DNA of 52,638 bases, taken from contig SCPX01000059.1 of NCBI GenBank assembly GCA_004298615.1, positions 1 to 52,638 on the forward strand, in the 5' to 3' direction. A program made the position numbers and the translations under genes. This DNA comes from Patescibacteria group bacterium (GTDB lineage Bacteria; Patescibacteriota; Patescibacteriia; SCPX01). Shown one piece after another: positions 16,904 through 25,461 of the stretch. Below the pieces are notes generated by a model. That model saw nothing but the letters and a program-made list of their open reading frames with translations, was not told where the DNA came from and ran no database searches. How positions within the stretch are numbered: the first letter of the stretch is position 1; each line of letters opens with the position of its first letter.

Positions 16904-17782
16904 TTAATCGTTTATAATTTTATTCACTATTCCATGCAAATCTTCGGCCGAATAGTATTCAATCGAGATTTTCCCTTTTGATTCCGTGCCACTTAATTCA
17001 ACCTTTGTCCCAAGCGCCGATCGCAATTTGTCCTCATGAATCGCCAAATTCGGATTTTTAGAAATTTTATTGGACGGTCTGTTTTTTCCGGACGGAGAAA
17101 CCGAATCGGATAATTGCCGCACGGTAAGCCTGTCGCGCAAAATCACTTCGGCGTACGCAATCTGTTTGGACGGTTCGGCGATCCCCAATAAAATCTTTCC
17201 GTGCCCCTCGGAGAGCTTTCCGGTACGGATATATTCTTGGATTTTTTCCGGTAATTTCAATAGCCGCAGGCTGTTGGCGACCGATTCGCGCGATTTGCCA
17301 ACTCTTTTGGCAACTTCTTCCTGTCCGTAGCGGAATTCATCAACCAATCTCTGGTAAGATTTGCCTCTTTCAATCGGATTCAAATCCTCGCGCTGGACAT
17401 TTTCAATAATGGCTATTTCCAGCTTATCTCGGCGGCCCAGCTCTTTTAGTACGACCGGCACTTCCGTCAGACCGGCTCGTTTGGCCGCGCGCAAACGCCT
17501 TTCTCCTGAAATCAATTCATAAGATCCGTCACCGTCTTTTGACGCGACTAAAGGCTCAATGATTCCGTGCACGCGGATTGAATCGGCCAGTTCTTCCAAT
17601 TTTTCCGGATTAAATGTTTCGCGCGGCTGATAAGGATTTCGCCTGATTTTATCAATGGGAATTACCAAAGCGCCGTTTCCCAGTACTTCCGGATAAGACG
17701 GCTTTATTATCTGATCAGAATTTGTTTTTACGCCCAAAAGAGATCCCAGTCCCCTTCCAAGCGATTTTTGCACTGTTGACAT
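16904..17782 (-). CDS. parB: chromosome-partitioning protein ParB
   Basis: CTP-dependent DNA clamp that binds parS and organises the origin region. GLGRGLGSLLG is at the N-terminus, the conserved box NPYQPR follows, and GERRLRAAKRAG is the CTP-binding motif. ENVQREDLNPIERG and a helix-turn-helix (EEVAKRVGKSRESVANSLRLL) come next, then a C-terminal dimer domain. The length of 292 aa is typical. No parA is adjacent, which is unusual, and I saw no clear parS site. It leads the parB-murG-murC unit. Confidence 0.95.
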   Translation of the reverse strand: MSTVQKSLGRGLGSLLGVKTNSDQIIKPSYPEVLGNGALVIPIDKIRRNPYQPRETFNPEKLEELADSIRVHGIIEPLVASKDGDGSYELISGERRLRAAKRAGLTEVPVVLKELGRRDKLEIAIIENVQREDLNPIERGKSYQRLVDEFRYGQEEVAKRVGKSRESVANSLRLLKLPEKIQEYIRTGKLSEGHGKILLGIAEPSKQIAYAEVILRDRLTVRQLSDSVSPSGKNRPSNKISKNPNLAIHEDKLRSALGTKVELSGTESKGKISIEYYSAEDLHGIVNKIIND

Positions 17783-17800
17783 ATATCTTTCAATGATTAT

Positions 17801-17829
17801 ATTTTACCACAGTCGCAAATGATAGGCAA
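17801..17829 (-). promoter_or_regulatory. parB promoter
   Basis: TTGCCT (complement of 17824-17829), 17 bases, TAAAAT (complement of 17801-17806). A TATAAT overlaps immediately downstream. It is divergent from the sensor-kinase promoter. Confidence 0.5.
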
Positions 17830-17859
17830 ATGATGCGGCTCTATGCGCATGGTGAGATT

Positions 17860-17887
17860 TTGCATTTTATGTCTGATTTAGTATAAT
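17860..17887 (+). promoter_or_regulatory. sensor-kinase promoter, leaderless type
   Basis: TTGCAT (17860-17865), 16 bases, TATAAT (17882-17887). Only nine bases separate the -10 box from the ATG at 17897, so transcription should start at or within a base or two of the start codon. Confidence 0.65.
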
Positions 17888-17896
17888 AATATCAAT

Positions 17897-20887
17897 ATGA
17901 AAAAGGAAACAATCCGAATAACCACCGTCGCTTTTATCTCCTTTATTGTGCCATTTTTGGGGTTTATATTCCTGCGCCAATCGGGAATCGGCGATATTTC
18001 TTTCCACAGTCATGGCGTTCATACCGCGGCTCTGTCTCTTATCGCAATACTCGCGTTTTATTCCTGCCTAACCGCGTACCGCGCTTATGAAAAGCGGAAA
18101 GACGCGAGAATTTTTTTCATTACGCTGGCTTTCTACATTTTCGGTTTCACATTTCTTTTGCACGGAATCTCCATACCTGATTTTTATATTTTCAATGAGG
18201 AGATTTTTGATATCACCGAGCATTACGGATTATTTCTCGGATCATTAACGCTTTTTCTTATTATCATTCCTTGGAATGCCTGGAAATTAAAAATATACAA
18301 CCGCCGGATTTTCATTTTCGGCTGTCTGGCGGCTTTTTTGTGGCTGGGATTCGCAGCTCTCATAATATTTCCCCGGTCGGCGGATTTTTTGTACAGCTTA
18401 ACCAGTCTATTCATAATCCTCACCGGCGTTTTAACGCTCATCACTTTGTTTTTTCTTATTATCAAATACCGGGAGCAAAAAAACACCTTACTGGCGTATT
18501 TGATCATCGCTTTTTCAATTTTTTTAAACTCAGGAATAATCCCCATCTTCTATGAGGAATGGAATATTGTTTGGTGGTATTTTCACGCTATATTTTCCGC
18601 TTCATTCATCGTCATACTCATCGGCTTAAAAGCGGTCCGCAAACAAGAAGGTTTGGCGGCCGCTTTTGGCGAATTGCCTCTTTATGTTAAAATAAGCACA
18701 AAATTAATCGCTTTCATGATTCTTCTTTCAGTGATTCCTTTGATTATTACCGGTTTTTTGGTTTTTTACCAATCAAAAAACGCTTTGGAAAGGCAAATTT
18801 TTACTGATTTGCAAGCGTTGGCCGCTTCAAAGCAAGGACAGATTTTTGCTTATTTGGACGCCGTGGAATCGCGCGCCCAAGATTTTTCTTCAGACGGCTT
18901 TATCCGGGACAGCTTGCGGGAAATTATAGTCTCGCGTTCGCCTGATACGGTTAGCGCTTTAAACCGCCACTTGGTTTATAATAAAAAATCGTTGGACGAA
19001 AACATCATCGGGATTTTTGTCATTGATAAGGACGGCACAATCGTTTCCTCAACCGATGATGCGGAAATCGGAGATAATGAAGCGGATGACGAATATTTCA
19101 AACAAGGATTGCGCCGAATGTACATAACCGAAGTCGATCTGGATGGAAAACATTTTAAAACGGCTAATGAAAGACGGATTTTGGCCGCCACCCATTTGAC
19201 TGATAAAACCAGCGGAGAAACTCTGGGTGTTTTGGTTATATTTTTTCGGATGGAAAAACTTCAAAAAATTCTGTCCGGGGATTTTCAAACAGTTGACGCT
19301 TTTGGAGCAGGTACCTCCAATGAAGATGAAAATATTGAAGTTTATGTGGTGGACGGGCAAAAAAGAATTTTCGTCCATCCCTCAATAATCGGATCGGAAA
19401 ATAATCCGTCCGTTTTTGAAAAAATAATCGTGGACACCGCTCCGGTCAATAATTGTTTAGTAAAAAATGAAAAATACGCCGGTATCTACTCCAATTATCA
19501 AAATAAAAGCGTGATCGGCGCTTCAATGTGCGTCAAGGATCGCGGTTGGATTATACTGGTGGAAAAAGATCAAAATAAAGCCCTTCAGCCGATTTTTGAG
19601 CTTGAGCAGAATTTGAGTCTGATCATCCTTTTCGCCATTCTTCTGGTAATCTTTATCGGATTGTATTTTTCCGGCCGGCTAACCAAGCCGATTGAATCGC
19701 TTACGCAAATCGCGCAAAAAATCAGCCAGGGCGATTTAAATAAACGGGCGGCTATAGTTTCAAACGACGAAGTGGGGGTTTTGGCGCGTTCTTTTAATCA
19801 AATGGCGGACAACTTGGTCCGGGAAAAGGAATTTCCGGAAATGATTATTCGCTCTATGGGCGATTGTTTGATCGCCATTGATCCGGCATTTAAGATGATT
19901 AAGGCCAATCAGGCGGCGCTGGATCTTTTGGAATACCGAACGGACGAACTTTTAAACCAATCGGTTGAAAAAATTTTTGAGCCGGAAGTGCGGCCTTTGG
20001 TTGAAAGCAAAAAATTCTCGGAATTGTTCAAATTCGGATTTTCCAAGGATGTGGAAATAAATTTCATTTCCAAAACGGGAAGAAAAATTCCAGTCTCCAT
20101 TTCCGCCGCGGCCATGCAGAATAAGAAAGGTAAAATAATGGGCATAGTGTTCGTGGCAAAAGATATGCGGATCTACAAAGAGGTGGATCGCGCTAAATCG
20201 GAATTCATCGCCATTGCCGCGCACCAGCTTCGCACCCCCCTGTCAATAGTCAAATGGACTTTCCGCATGCTTTTGGACCGCGATTTCGGGACGCTTAATC
20301 AAGATCAGAATAAAGTGCTGGGCGACGGGAGCAGCGTGGTGGAAAATATGATCAAACTCGTTTCGGATCTGCTGGATGTGGCTAGAATTGAAGAAGGCCG
20401 TTTCAGCCTGAAAATAATACCTGTAAAAATTGATAAAATACTGCAAGAAATAGCTGATGCGTATAAGCCGAAATTGGGCGAAAAAAAGATGGAGCTGAAA
20501 ATAATCACGCGCGGCATTTTGCCGGACATTGAACTTGATGCCAATAAAATCCGCTTGGCCTTGGAAAATATCATTGACAATGCCATAAAATATTCTCCGG
20601 CGGAAAGTATAATTGCGGCGGAGATTGAAGCGTCCAATCGGAATATTGAAATAAGAATCAAAGATTCCGGCATCGGCATTCCGGTGGGCGAACAGAATAA
20701 GATTTTCAGCAAATTTTTCAGAAGCAAGAATGCGGTGCGCAAAGAAACAATGGGATCGGGGCTCGGTCTTTACATCGTAAAAAACATTGTGGAAATGCAC
20801 GGAGGCACCGTAAGATTTTTTTCCGAAGAAGACAAAGGCACGGTATTTTACATCAATTTGCCAATTAAACACTCATCATTAATTTAA
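17897..20887 (+). CDS. large membrane sensor histidine kinase (7TM, Cache, HAMP, PAS)
   Basis: A 996-residue sensor. Residues 1-245 hold seven or eight membrane helices; another helix spans about 267-290. An extracytoplasmic Cache-like domain (about 295-590) follows, then a membrane helix near 592-612 and a HAMP linker (starts near SGRLTKPIESL). A PAS domain spans about 670-775. The kinase core has the phospho-accepting His776 in AAHQLRTPLS, N box NIIDNAIKYSP, G1 DSGIGIP and G2 GSGLGLYIVKN, so it appears active. The ligand is unknown. The partner is very probably the receiver protein 13 bases downstream. The fusion of a 7TM block to a second sensing module is unusual. Confidence 0.92.
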   Translation: MKKETIRITTVAFISFIVPFLGFIFLRQSGIGDISFHSHGVHTAALSLIAILAFYSCLTAYRAYEKRKDARIFFITLAFYIFGFTFLLHGISIPDFYIFNEEIFDITEHYGLFLGSLTLFLIIIPWNAWKLKIYNRRIFIFGCLAAFLWLGFAALIIFPRSADFLYSLTSLFIILTGVLTLITLFFLIIKYREQKNTLLAYLIIAFSIFLNSGIIPIFYEEWNIVWWYFHAIFSASFIVILIGLKAVRKQEGLAAAFGELPLYVKISTKLIAFMILLSVIPLIITGFLVFYQSKNALERQIFTDLQALAASKQGQIFAYLDAVESRAQDFSSDGFIRDSLREIIVSRSPDTVSALNRHLVYNKKSLDENIIGIFVIDKDGTIVSSTDDAEIGDNEADDEYFKQGLRRMYITEVDLDGKHFKTANERRILAATHLTDKTSGETLGVLVIFFRMEKLQKILSGDFQTVDAFGAGTSNEDENIEVYVVDGQKRIFVHPSIIGSENNPSVFEKIIVDTAPVNNCLVKNEKYAGIYSNYQNKSVIGASMCVKDRGWIILVEKDQNKALQPIFELEQNLSLIILFAILLVIFIGLYFSGRLTKPIESLTQIAQKISQGDLNKRAAIVSNDEVGVLARSFNQMADNLVREKEFPEMIIRSMGDCLIAIDPAFKMIKANQAALDLLEYRTDELLNQSVEKIFEPEVRPLVESKKFSELFKFGFSKDVEINFISKTGRKIPVSISAAAMQNKKGKIMGIVFVAKDMRIYKEVDRAKSEFIAIAAHQLRTPLSIVKWTFRMLLDRDFGTLNQDQNKVLGDGSSVVENMIKLVSDLLDVARIEEGRFSLKIIPVKIDKILQEIADAYKPKLGEKKMELKIITRGILPDIELDANKIRLALENIIDNAIKYSPAESIIAAEIEASNRNIEIRIKDSGIGIPVGEQNKIFSKFFRSKNAVRKETMGSGLGLYIVKNIVEMHGGTVRFFSEEDKGTVFYINLPIKHSSLI

Positions 20888-20900
20888 ATATCGCATATAT

Positions 20901-21278
20901 ATGACTGATCAAAAATCCAATTATATATTAGTGGTGGAAGACGATTATTTTCTCCGCAATCTGCTTTTGCACAAAATTGAACAGGAAAAACTCCCCTTTG
21001 ATACGGCCGTCAATGGAAGCGAAGCGCTGGAAAAAATCAAAGCGAAAATTCCCGCTGTCATCATTCTGGATTTGGTATTGCCGGACACGGACGGATTTGA
21101 GGTATTGGAAAAAATAAAAAAACAGCCGGATACCAAACATATTCCGGTGATTGTAGTGAGCAATCTGGGACAAAAGGACGAAATTGAGCGATGCCTGAAA
21201 CTGGGCGCCAACGATTATCTGATAAAAGCCAATTTCACGCCCAAAGAAATAGTGGACAAGATCAGAGAGTATTTATAA
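20901..21278 (+). CDS. single-domain response regulator
   Basis: A 125-residue receiver domain without an output domain. The acidic pair is VVEDD near residue 13, the phospho-accepting Asp57 lies in VIILDLVLP, the switch Ser is in VVSNLG, and the conserved Lys109 is in YLIKA. It sits directly behind the sensor kinase, so it is the likely acceptor. Output would be by protein contact or phosphotransfer. It resembles the second lone receiver at 34983 (shared LSNLGQ/VSNLGQ block). Confidence 0.93.
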   Translation: MTDQKSNYILVVEDDYFLRNLLLHKIEQEKLPFDTAVNGSEALEKIKAKIPAVIILDLVLPDTDGFEVLEKIKKQPDTKHIPVIVVSNLGQKDEIERCLKLGANDYLIKANFTPKEIVDKIREYL

Positions 21279-21281
21279 ACG

Positions 21282-22202
21282 CTATTTAAAAAACATCCGA
21301 TCGCTCAAGCGCAAATCAATGTAAGACAGTTTGTCCAGATCCGTTATTTTTTTCTTAGTTATAGCCTCTTTTAGATTTTTAGCAATCTGATCCCAATCAG
21401 TGTCGCGATTCAAGATAATCCAAAAATTCTTGTCAGTCATGGCGCGGATCTCCTTGGGAGCAAGCGGCGACGGAAAAGAAAAATATTTCACCTCAAACGA
21501 AAATTGTTCTTTGGGAAAACTCTTATTGAATTTTTCAATATCGGACAAGCCGTAATCGGCCAGGACTTGAATTCCGGCCCGGGCTTCTCTGCCTTCCGTA
21601 TCGACAATTAGCGGTAAATTCCGATGTATTTTGTCGGCCAAAAGTTTTGGCTGTTCTAATAGCGGCCAATCGGCCGCTTCCTCTTCTGCTTCTTCAATGA
21701 CCGGCTTTTGCCATTCATGGAGAATTATGCCTCGCTTGTCTATAAAGAAAAGCTTGGACAAATCGGCGATTTGGCCGCTCGCCGCTCTGATTTCTCCCTC
21801 GGATTCCTCAATCGGTTCGTAAGATTGGCCCGAGGTCGCCCAAAAAGCCGCGGGTAATAATTCTCTGACGGTCAGGCGCAAAGTGCCGGGCCAGCGGCGG
21901 TTGAAATCCAATGATTCAATAACAAAACTTTCTTTAACGGCCTCCTCAATCCTTTTTTTCGGCAATATTAAAATATTTGATTTTAATAATCCCTTTGCCG
22001 ATTCTTCCCTGACTATTTCTCTCACAGCTTCCGGATCAATGAATTGGACGCCGATTATTTCAATTGAGTTTATTTTCAATTGAGCGAGTCCATAAACAGC
22101 CGCTCCGAACAATAAAAAGGCGGCAAAAGCGAACGCAATGAAAAAAGGCTTAATGCTTCGCCTTGGCCTCTTATGCGATAAATTGTGCGAATATCGGCGC
22201 AT
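21282..22202 (-). CDS. ftsQ: FtsQ-type divisome protein
   Basis: Bitopic division protein. It has a short basic cytoplasmic tail (RRYSHNLSHKRPRRS) and a membrane helix at about 20-42. A POTRA domain follows, starting LKINSIEIIGVQFIDPEAVREIV, with the RRWPGTLRLTVRE signature of the FtsQ beta domain. The length of 306 aa is within the family range. It ends the greA-to-ftsQ minus operon and sits after a Mur-ligase-like gene, which matches dcw-type grouping. Confidence 0.85.
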   Translation of the reverse strand: MRRYSHNLSHKRPRRSIKPFFIAFAFAAFLLFGAAVYGLAQLKINSIEIIGVQFIDPEAVREIVREESAKGLLKSNILILPKKRIEEAVKESFVIESLDFNRRWPGTLRLTVRELLPAAFWATSGQSYEPIEESEGEIRAASGQIADLSKLFFIDKRGIILHEWQKPVIEEAEEEAADWPLLEQPKLLADKIHRNLPLIVDTEGREARAGIQVLADYGLSDIEKFNKSFPKEQFSFEVKYFSFPSPLAPKEIRAMTDKNFWIILNRDTDWDQIAKNLKEAITKKKITDLDKLSYIDLRLSDRMFFK

Positions 22203-22214
22203 AATACGCTTTAA

Positions 22215-22979
22215 CTATTTGCAAAATTCCTGCTGAATTTTTTTAAGATCAAGCTTGAGCTCCGAAGACAAAGCGAAAGCCGCCGCCGCGATATAGGCGT
22301 GGTGCAGGCCGAATTCTCTTATTTTTACCTGAAAAATTTCGCCGTTTCGAGCGATGTTGAATTCTTGCCCCGAGTCCGTATCCGTAATTTCCGATAATTT
22401 CCAATCGCTTGGCGGATTTTGCCCGTAGCGCGAAACTTTGTCCGGGAAAAATTGCGCCAATTCTTCCAAATGCGGATCATCGGCATTAGTGATCAAAGCC
22501 GTATCTTTCGGCAATCGCCGCAGGAAATACGAAAAAGTCTTATTATATTGTTCGCTTTTGTCAGTATGTGAAAGAATTGACGGCGCGAGATTGGTGAAAA
22601 TGCAAATATCCGGCGTTGCGATACTCAAAGCTTTTTCCGCGTCCATCGGAGCATGCATGCCGAATTCCAACAAAATTATTTTAGGATATGTTTTCAGGCT
22701 GAATACCTGCTGCAAAGCGCGAAGCGCAATGCTTGACCAGCGCTCTATTTTAGAAGCTCCTTCCGGCACTATCCGCAAAATACTCAAAGGAATTCCGATT
22801 TCAGCGTTGAAATTTTTTGGGCTGGCGGCCGCCTCCATTTGCGGCGATAAAACGCGCGCCATCGCCGCCACGGCGGTCGATTTATTGGTTGATCCGCATA
22901 TCGCGATTATCTTCGGCCTGAATTTTTTAAGAATAATTTTGGCCAAAAATTTCAGATAAATTTGAAATATCAGCTTCAT
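22215..22979 (-). CDS. truncated Mur-ligase-like protein with altered P-loop
   Basis: A 254-residue protein corresponding only to the central ATPase domain of MurF-type ligases. Recognisable blocks are NFNAEIGIPLSIL, LLEFGMHAPMDAEKAL, IFTNLAPSILSHT and ITNADDP. The N-terminal UDP-substrate domain is replaced by a short basic/hydrophobic segment, and the C-terminal amino-acid-binding domain is absent. The nucleotide loop reads GSTNKST instead of GxxGK[ST]T, so the key Gly is Asn. A membrane-associated, possibly non-catalytic relative is likely; a full MurF function is doubtful. The start overlaps the aminotransferase stop by four bases. Confidence 0.7.
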   Translation of the reverse strand: MKLIFQIYLKFLAKIILKKFRPKIIAICGSTNKSTAVAAMARVLSPQMEAAASPKNFNAEIGIPLSILRIVPEGASKIERWSSIALRALQQVFSLKTYPKIILLEFGMHAPMDAEKALSIATPDICIFTNLAPSILSHTDKSEQYNKTFSYFLRRLPKDTALITNADDPHLEELAQFFPDKVSRYGQNPPSDWKLSEITDTDSGQEFNIARNGEIFQVKIREFGLHHAYIAAAAFALSSELKLDLKKIQQEFCK

Positions 22980-24136
22980 AATGAATTGTGAAAATAATTT
23001 TTTAATCTGGTAAACGCTTCATTAAGATCCTCTTCCGATCGGCCGAAGCAAAAGCGCAAATATCCCTCTCCGGCCGGGCCGAAAGCGATCCCCGGGACAA
23101 TATTGACTTTCGCTTTTTCCAAGATTTCAATCGCCGTTTTTTTTGATCCGGAATTTTTAAAAAGAATTTTGGGAAAGAAGAAATATCCGCTGTCCGGCGC
23201 TGTGCATTCAAAATAATCGCCAAGCTTATTAAAATGCGCCAGAGTGATTTTCCGCCTCTTGCGGTATTGAATCATAATATCATTTATCAATTCATCTTGG
23301 TAGCGCAGGGCGGCCATAGCGGCATATTGGGAAATCACCGGCGCGCAAGTGACCAGAGAATCGTGAACTTTTAAAATTTCTCTTGCCAATTCTTTGCAGG
23401 CCAGAATATACCCCACCCGCCAGCCGGTCATTGAAAAGGCTTTGGAAAAACTACGCAGATAAACAGCATTGCCGCGGTATTTAGAGTCTTTGGCCAGATG
23501 AAAAATCGGCTTGGCCGTATAATTAAAATCTTTGTACACTTCGTCGAAAATTAAAAAATAATTATTATTTTTCGCCCACTCGGCCAATTCCCTGATTGTG
23601 CTTTCCGGATAAATATGGCTCGTAGGATTATTGGGCTGGCAGATTATCACGGCTTTGGTTTTGGCGCTTTTCGCTTTTTCCAAAGCATCTATGGAAAGCG
23701 CCCAATTGTCATTTTTATGCAAATCAATAAAGATTGGTACGCCGTGCGCCACGCGCACCGCTTCGGCATATGCGGCATAAGACGGATTGGGAATTATCAC
23801 TTCGTCGCCTTTTTCCAAAATCGCCAGCAGCGTCGCGGCCAGACCTTCAATTGATCCGGCCGTTACAATTATCTCATTATTATGATCATAAGAAATTCCG
23901 TCTTTTCTCAAAACTTCTTCTACCATTTCCCGCAATTCAAGAAGACCGGGACTCAATGAATATTTGCCGATATTGTGGAGCGAGAGAGATTCAATGACCG
24001 CCTTTTTAATATGTTCGTTAGTTTCAAAAGACGGTATGCCTTGGGCCAAAGAAACAACTCCGGGGATTTTTGATCCCCGAAGTTCCATTTCTTTGATTAG
24101 CGAAAGGCCGATGTTTTGCGTGCGCAGCGGCTGCAT
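22976..24136 (-). CDS. PLP-dependent aminotransferase, class I/II
   Basis: Aspartate-aminotransferase-like fold. I choose the ATG at 24136 (MQPLRTQNIG), two bases after the serS stop; the ORF track start 12 codons earlier would overlap serS. Key features are a GKYSLSPGLLELR substrate-binding loop, NPSYAAY, the cofactor-binding NNPTS and FDEVYKDF, the catalytic Lys in SFSKAFSMTGWRVGY and a C-terminal RFCFGRS with the substrate-carboxylate Arg. The length is normal. The amino-acid substrate is not determined. It may serve Asp/Tyr/Ala-type transamination in a reduced metabolism. Confidence 0.9.
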   Translation of the reverse strand: MQPLRTQNIGLSLIKEMELRGSKIPGVVSLAQGIPSFETNEHIKKAVIESLSLHNIGKYSLSPGLLELREMVEEVLRKDGISYDHNNEIIVTAGSIEGLAATLLAILEKGDEVIIPNPSYAAYAEAVRVAHGVPIFIDLHKNDNWALSIDALEKAKSAKTKAVIICQPNNPTSHIYPESTIRELAEWAKNNNYFLIFDEVYKDFNYTAKPIFHLAKDSKYRGNAVYLRSFSKAFSMTGWRVGYILACKELAREILKVHDSLVTCAPVISQYAAMAALRYQDELINDIMIQYRKRRKITLAHFNKLGDYFECTAPDSGYFFFPKILFKNSGSKKTAIEILEKAKVNIVPGIAFGPAGEGYLRFCFGRSEEDLNEAFTRLKNYFHNSL

Positions 24137-24138
24137 AA

Positions 24139-25458
24139 CTATCGCTTGATTATTTCTATTCCATGCATCCACGGCTTTAGAGCATCCGGAATATTTACAA
24201 AACCTTCGGCCGTCTGATAATTCTCAATAATCGCGATAATTATCCGGCCGATAGCAAAAACCGTACCATTGAGCATGTGAACAAATTTCAATGATGGCGG
24301 AACAGGAATAAACCCTCCACCAATCAACCCTGGCACCCCAGAATCTTTATATTTTACATTCAATCTCCTGGACTGAAAATCCGTGGTATTGGATGTTGAA
24401 CTTACTTCGCGATAAAGTCCTTTTCCCTCGTTTTGTCCGGGAAGCCACGCTTCTATGTCAATCGTCGTGGCGGACGGACGGCTCAAATCGCCAGTACACA
24501 ATTGCGTGACTCTGTAAGGAATTTTCAGCGCTTGCATTAATTTTTCTTCCATCTTTAAAAACAGGGCGTGTTCATCTCGCGAATCGTCCGGCCGGCAAAA
24601 TGAAAACATTTCCATTTTGTCAAATTGATGCACGCGCAAAATGCCTTTGGTGTCCTTGCCGTAAGATCCGGCCTCGCGGCGAAAACAGGATGAAAATGCG
24701 GCGTAACGGACAGGCAGATCCTTTTCGCTTAAAATTTCTCCCGAATGCATTGGGCCGACGGATTGCTCCGAAGTGCCAACCAGATACAATTTGTCTTTTT
24801 CAAAATAATATCTTTCTTCCTCGTCTTCCGGCGTATCCACATAGCCCATCCCTTGCATCATTTCTTTTTTAATCATCACGGGCGGTACTATCGGCTTGAA
24901 ACCTTGCGGCAATAGTACTGAAAACGCCAATTGCGTTAGAGCGAATTCCATAAGCGCCGCTTCATTTTTCAAATAACCGAATCGGCTGCCGGACACGATT
25001 CCGGCCCGTTCCACATCAATAATATCCAAATTTTGCGCAATGGTTAAGTAGTCTTTTGGAATAAAGCCAAACTTTATTTTTTCGCCGACTTTGCGCAAAA
25101 TTACATTGTCTTTTTCGTTTTTTCCTTCCGGCACATCGTCTTGCGGCAAATTGGGAATGAAGCGCATCAGCTCGCTGATTTCTTCTTGGATGCCGGACAA
25201 ACCATCCTCCATTGCCGATAATTTTTCTTTCAGAGCCGACATTTTTTCAATCTCATCTTTCTTTTCCGCACCGGATAATTTGGCGATTTTTTTAGACGCC
25301 TCATTTTGTTCCGCTTTCAAATGCTCGCTTCTTTGAATCAGCTCCCGCCGTTTTTCATCCAAATCAATCAATTTCCCAATATCAATCTTGCACTTTTTCT
25401 TGCGCAAGCCGTCCATCACTGATTCTTTATTTTCACGGATGAATTTAATATCAAGCAT
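24139..25458 (-). CDS. serS: seryl-tRNA synthetase
   Basis: Class II synthetase. An N-terminal coiled-coil tRNA-binding arm (about 30-110, many Glu/Lys heptads) is followed by the catalytic core. Motif 2 lies around FSSCFRREAGSYGKDTKG and the TSEQS block binds seryl-adenylate. Motif 3 is near NGTVFAIGRIIIAIIENYQ, with the usual Arg. The length of 439 aa is standard. Three bases separate it from lysS upstream. Confidence 0.97.
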   Translation of the reverse strand: MLDIKFIRENKESVMDGLRKKKCKIDIGKLIDLDEKRRELIQRSEHLKAEQNEASKKIAKLSGAEKKDEIEKMSALKEKLSAMEDGLSGIQEEISELMRFIPNLPQDDVPEGKNEKDNVILRKVGEKIKFGFIPKDYLTIAQNLDIIDVERAGIVSGSRFGYLKNEAALMEFALTQLAFSVLLPQGFKPIVPPVMIKKEMMQGMGYVDTPEDEEERYYFEKDKLYLVGTSEQSVGPMHSGEILSEKDLPVRYAAFSSCFRREAGSYGKDTKGILRVHQFDKMEMFSFCRPDDSRDEHALFLKMEEKLMQALKIPYRVTQLCTGDLSRPSATTIDIEAWLPGQNEGKGLYREVSSTSNTTDFQSRRLNVKYKDSGVPGLIGGGFIPVPPSLKFVHMLNGTVFAIGRIIIAIIENYQTAEGFVNIPDALKPWMHGIEIIKR

Positions 25459-25461
25459 AGT

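Noticed and set aside
20243-20872. 209-aa and 145-aa minus-strand ORFs
   Set aside because: Antisense shadows of the histidine-kinase core.
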